Part shown: piece after piece, positions 6,761-8,104 of the stretch | Numbering within the stretch: position 1 is the stretch's first letter | Layout: each line of letters starts with the position of its first letter | Origin: JBBQZL01 sp038207745 | GTDB taxonomy: Bacteria; Actinomycetota; Thermoleophilia; Solirubrobacterales; 70-9 | Direction of reading: 5' to 3' | DNA length: 8,104 nt | Assembly: GCA_038207745.1 (NCBI GenBank) | Contig: JBBQZL010000129.1 | Location: 1-8,104, forward strand | The notes under the pieces: generated by a model | What the model saw: the letters and a program-made list of their open reading frames with translations, nothing else | What the model was told of the DNA's origin: nothing | Databases searched by the model: none | Made by a program: the position numbers and the translations under genes

Positions 6761-7831
6761 GTGAGCGCCGACGAGATTGACGGGGGCAGCGGGCCGGCAG
6801 CGGATCCGGACGGGATCAATCGGAGAAATGTCGAGGCGTGGTTCGCCGAGCATGCCGGACCGGTCGAGCTGCCGCTGAGATTCGATCGGATTGCCGGTGG
6901 CCGATCCAACCTCACCTACGTGGTCGCCGATGCAGCCGGGTCCAGGTGGGCGCTGAGGCGGCCGCCGCTGGGCAAGCGTCTCGGCTCTGCGCATGACATG
7001 GGGCGGGAGTTCCGGGTCATCTCCGCGCTTGGCGAAACCGATGTTCCCGTCCCGCCCGTGGTCGGGCTCTGCGATGACCAGAGCGTCAACGAGGCACCCT
7101 TCTACGTGATGGAGTTTGTCGGGGGGCCGATCCTGCGAACCCTCGCCGAGGCCGAGATCTTTCCCGACCCTGATGACCGGAAAGCGATCGGCCATCGGGT
7201 CGCCGACACCCTCGTCGCCCTGCATGCGGTTGACCCCGATTCGGTCGGATTGGGAGAGCTCGGACGCAAGCAGGACTACGTCGCACGTCAACTTCGCCGC
7301 TGGCAGGGACAGTGGGAGAAGTCGAAGTCCCGTGAGATTCCGGCGATCGACGAGGTACATCAGCGGCTGGCGGCCTCGATCCCGGAGCAGGGCCCCGCGA
7401 CGATCGTCCACGGGGACTATCGGCTCGACAACATGATTCTCAGCACTGGCGGCGATATCGCCGCCGTCCTCGATTGGGAGCTCTGCACCCTCGGTGATCC
7501 GATCGCGGACCTCGGCCTTCTGATGGTCTACTGGGCCGAACCGGGCGACGAGCTGATCCCGCTCTTCGAGCCCGCGACGATGGCCGATGGATTCCCCGGC
7601 CGCAGTGAGATCGCCGCGCGCTACGCCGAGAGATCCGGTCGGGACATCTCGCAGCTCGACTACTTCGTCGCGCTCGGCTACTGGAAACTCGCGATCATCC
7701 TCGAGGGTGTCTTTGCCCGCTATGCGGCGGGACAATACGGCAAGTCTGATGAAGCCTTCGTGCAGTTCGGCACGGTTGTCGAGCGCCTCGCCGAAGCGGC
7801 CTCCGAGGCCTCGCTGCGCGCCGGCGCCTGA
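6761..7831 (+). CDS. ACAD10/LvaA-type phosphotransferase (APH-fold kinase)
   Basis: Kinase of about 356 residues with the aminoglycoside-phosphotransferase fold. Visible features are the glycine-rich loop GGRSNLTYVV (46-55), WALRRPP (63-69) near the nucleotide-binding strand, the catalytic loop IVHGDYRLDN (215-224, catalytic Asp219), and the metal-binding VLDWELCTLGDPIADLG (236-252, Asp238). The ALRRPP and DWELCTLGDP signatures point to the branch fused to acyl-CoA dehydrogenase in ACAD10/ACAD11 and to LvaA of Pseudomonas putida, which phosphorylates 4-hydroxyvaleryl-CoA. A hydroxyacyl-CoA substrate is thus more likely than an antibiotic, but this is family inference, and no acyl-CoA dehydrogenase is visible nearby. 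The start is uncertain: GTG at 6761 gives a plausible N-terminus with a possible leaderless promoter; GTG at 6704 is in frame but gives a Ser/Pro/Arg-rich leader that fits the family poorly. Divergent from the histidine kinase. Confidence 0.87.
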   Translation: MSADEIDGGSGPAADPDGINRRNVEAWFAEHAGPVELPLRFDRIAGGRSNLTYVVADAAGSRWALRRPPLGKRLGSAHDMGREFRVISALGETDVPVPPVVGLCDDQSVNEAPFYVMEFVGGPILRTLAEAEIFPDPDDRKAIGHRVADTLVALHAVDPDSVGLGELGRKQDYVARQLRRWQGQWEKSKSREIPAIDEVHQRLAASIPEQGPATIVHGDYRLDNMILSTGGDIAAVLDWELCTLGDPIADLGLLMVYWAEPGDELIPLFEPATMADGFPGRSEIAARYAERSGRDISQLDYFVALGYWKLAIILEGVFARYAAGQYGKSDEAFVQFGTVVERLAEAASEASLRAGA

Positions 7832-7871
7832 ACCCGGACGTAGTCGTACCCACTCATCGACCTCTCGGATT

Positions 7872-7891
7872 GCTCCCAGCGGGCTCCCAGC
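7872..7891 (+). repeat. 9-base direct repeat, 11 bases apart
   Basis: GCTCCCAGC occurs at 7872-7880 and again at 7883-7891, in the 81-base gap between the phosphotransferase and the lipoprotein gene. The period of 11 bases is close to one helical turn, which could suit a regulator binding one face of the DNA upstream of the lipoprotein. A further CTGGG at 7905-7909 can pair with CCCAG of the second copy. In GC-rich DNA a chance repeat is also possible. Confidence 0.35.
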
Positions 7892-7912
7892 TTCGGATGG
7901 AACTCTGGGCCA

Positions 7913-8104
7913 ATGAATGAGATCGAGATCACCGGCGGAAGCCGTCCCGGAAATGCCCTTCGCCTTCGAGTTCTCGGCGTCGGTGCCGTCATTGCACTAG
8001 GTGCCGGGCTCGTAGCCTGTGGCGGAGGCGATGCTGCTGCCACCGGTGCCTCGGCAATGCCCGGTGCTTCAGCCGTTGGCTCCTCCCCCGCCGGCGGGGG
8101 ACCC
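7913..8104 (+). CDS. Predicted secreted lipoprotein, N-terminal part (cut by window end)
   Basis: I read an open frame from ATG at 7913 through 64 codons to the window end. The first 36 residues form a lipoprotein signal peptide: a polar start with arginines (RLR at 17-19), a hydrophobic core VLGVGAVIALGAG (20-32), and a lipobox LVAC with Cys36 as the predicted lipidated residue, followed by GGGD. There is no twin-arginine pair, so Sec export is expected. The mature part begins with a flexible Ala/Gly/Ser/Pro-rich stretch, a usual spacer between the membrane anchor and a folded domain. The folded domain lies outside the window, so the function cannot be recognised; solute-binding, cupredoxin or small Rieske lipoproteins all start like this. 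No strong ribosome site is seen. An ATG at 7917 is in another frame. Confidence 0.7.
   Translation, partial: MNEIEITGGSRPGNALRLRVLGVGAVIALGAGLVACGGGDAAATGASAMPGASAVGSSPAGGGP
8084..8101. repeat. 18-bp perfect GC-rich palindrome near the window end
   Basis: TCCCCCGCC (8084-8092) is followed at once by its exact reverse complement GGCGGGGGA (8093-8101). It lies within the low-complexity Ser/Pro/Gly linker of the lipoprotein coding sequence. As RNA a hairpin would need to open a loop at the centre, but the remaining stem would still be very stable. Only three bases follow before the sequence ends. Confidence 0.75.

Noticed and set aside
6737..7735. 332-codon minus-strand open frame opposite the phosphotransferase
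   Set aside because: It is fully antisense to a gene with clear kinase motifs, shows no recognisable domain, and is rich in Arg, Gly, Asp and Val as expected from a GC-rich shadow frame.
6761..7831. Antibiotic (aminoglycoside) resistance gene
   Set aside because: The fold is shared, but ALRRPP and DWELCTLGDP point to the ACAD10/LvaA branch, and there is no mobile-element context.

Overview
This is a GC-rich, gene-dense bacterial chromosomal segment. Coding density is high, several starts are GTG, third codon positions are strongly G/C, and intergenic gaps are short. Together with the protein types this suggests an actinobacterium, possibly of the Thermoleophilia/Solirubrobacterales type, but the phylum is an inference and the genus cannot be read from the window. 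Six genes are complete and two are cut by the window edges. I see no rRNA, tRNA, CRISPR array, transposase or phage gene, and no gene-free stretch longer than about 150 bases.

Layout. Bases 1-749 (minus) hold the N-terminal half of a citrate synthase, cut at its catalytic HADH motif. Upstream of it on the same strand (902-1825) is a PfkB/ribokinase-family kinase of unknown substrate. A 108-base divergent spacer with an 8-bp inverted repeat separates this from a plus-strand pair: a zinc-free NADPH:quinone oxidoreductase (1934-2881) and, four bases later, a DEAD-box RNA helicase with a C-terminal DbpA-type RNA-binding domain (2886-4493). The helicase runs head-on into a minus-strand two-component operon: a membrane histidine kinase (4877-6700) whose 3' end overlaps a single-domain response regulator (4507-4884). 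Divergent from the histidine kinase is an ACAD10/LvaA-type phosphotransferase (6761-7831). It is followed by the start of a lipoprotein (7913 to the window end).

How they fit together. Citrate synthase is central carbon metabolism and the PfkB kinase may feed sugar phosphates into it, but nothing in the sequence proves a shared pathway. The oxidoreductase-helicase pair is probably co-transcribed, which would tie an oxidative or electrophile response to RNA remodelling; this is inference. The kinase-regulator pair is a clear signalling unit, but its regulator has no output domain, so it must act by protein contact or phosphorelay. The phosphotransferase resembles enzymes that phosphorylate hydroxyacyl-CoAs, not true antibiotic-resistance enzymes.

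No obviously novel multi-gene system is visible. The best leads are regulatory or contextual: a possible leaderless start for the phosphotransferase, the inverted repeat in the pfkB/oxidoreductase spacer, the output-less two-component pair, and a strong 18-bp palindrome three bases from the window end.
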